Positions 5,811 through 5,865 of a DNA stretch of 5,865 bases are shown here, piece after piece (the first letter of the stretch is position 1; each line of letters starts with the position of its first letter). The position numbers and the translations under genes were made by a program. Where the stretch lies: NCBI GenBank assembly GCA_047921395.1, contig JBLRWH010000100.1, forward strand, positions 1 through 5,865. The letters run 5' to 3'. The notes under the pieces are model-generated. The model was not told the DNA's origin. It did not search any database and was given only the letters and a program-made list of their open reading frames with translations. This stretch comes from XN24 sp047921395 (GTDB lineage Bacteria > Pseudomonadota > Gammaproteobacteria > Steroidobacterales > XN24).

Positions 5811-5864
5811 CTAGTAACGCAGGGTCAACAGGCGGGTGCCGCGCAGCCTCGAGTAGCTGACCAC
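5811..5864 (-). CDS. Probable 3' end of a gene cut by the window edge
   Basis: On the minus strand an open frame enters from the right edge and ends at TAG (5813-5811). It gives 17 residues ending SRLRGTRLLTLRY. The terminal Tyr with hydrophobic residues at -3 and -5 is reminiscent of the last strand of outer-membrane barrels, but the fragment is too short for any family call. It would be convergent with hemG, 15 bp away. A second minus-strand frame is also open here, so the frame choice is uncertain. Confidence 0.35.
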   Translation of the reverse strand: MVSYSRLRGTRLLTLRY

Positions 5865-5865
5865 C

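Overview
The window is a GC-rich chromosomal segment, most likely from a gammaproteobacterium. The evidence is a Gram-negative envelope gene set (a TolC-type outer-membrane channel and an OmpA-type beta-barrel), a HemG-type quinone-linked protoporphyrinogen oxidase that is typical of Gammaproteobacteria, and a tRNA-Ala with encoded CCA. Gene density is high, codons are strongly GC-biased at third positions, and no transposase, integrase, CRISPR array or phage gene is visible. The species cannot be named from this sequence.

Layout. Positions 1-216 are noticeably more AT-rich than the rest and hold no gene I can name, although an unterminated minus-strand frame runs off the left edge. A strong intrinsic terminator (217-260, minus) ends a tolC-like gene (288-1643, minus). 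A 193-bp divergent intergenic region separates it from a secreted beta-barrel protein carrying two thrombospondin type 3 calcium-binding repeats (1837-2673, plus). That protein stops where the usual OmpA peptidoglycan-binding domain would begin. A tRNA-Ala(CGC) gene (2692-2767, minus) lies 18 bp beyond, and its promoter sits inside the start of the next gene.

Positions 2792-3745 (plus) hold a GNAT acetyltransferase and a Bcp-type peroxiredoxin with a 24-bp gap, probably one operon. The peroxiredoxin gene overlaps tail-to-tail by 15 bp with a full-length two-domain chromate transporter gene, chrA (3731-5014, minus). A possible 30-codon leader ORF (5011-5103) overlaps the chrA start by a GTGA. 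Divergent from chrA is hemG (5259-5795, plus). The right edge probably cuts the last 17 codons of a convergent minus-strand gene.

The genes do not form one obvious pathway. TolC (export), the peroxiredoxin and ChrA share a loose stress and detoxification theme, while HemG and the tRNA are housekeeping. The points that most deserve a second look are the barrel protein lacking its anchor domain beside a tRNA, the tRNA promoter embedded in a coding region, the coupled mini-ORF with an inverted repeat in front of chrA, and the compositionally different left edge. I found no convincing new multi-gene system.
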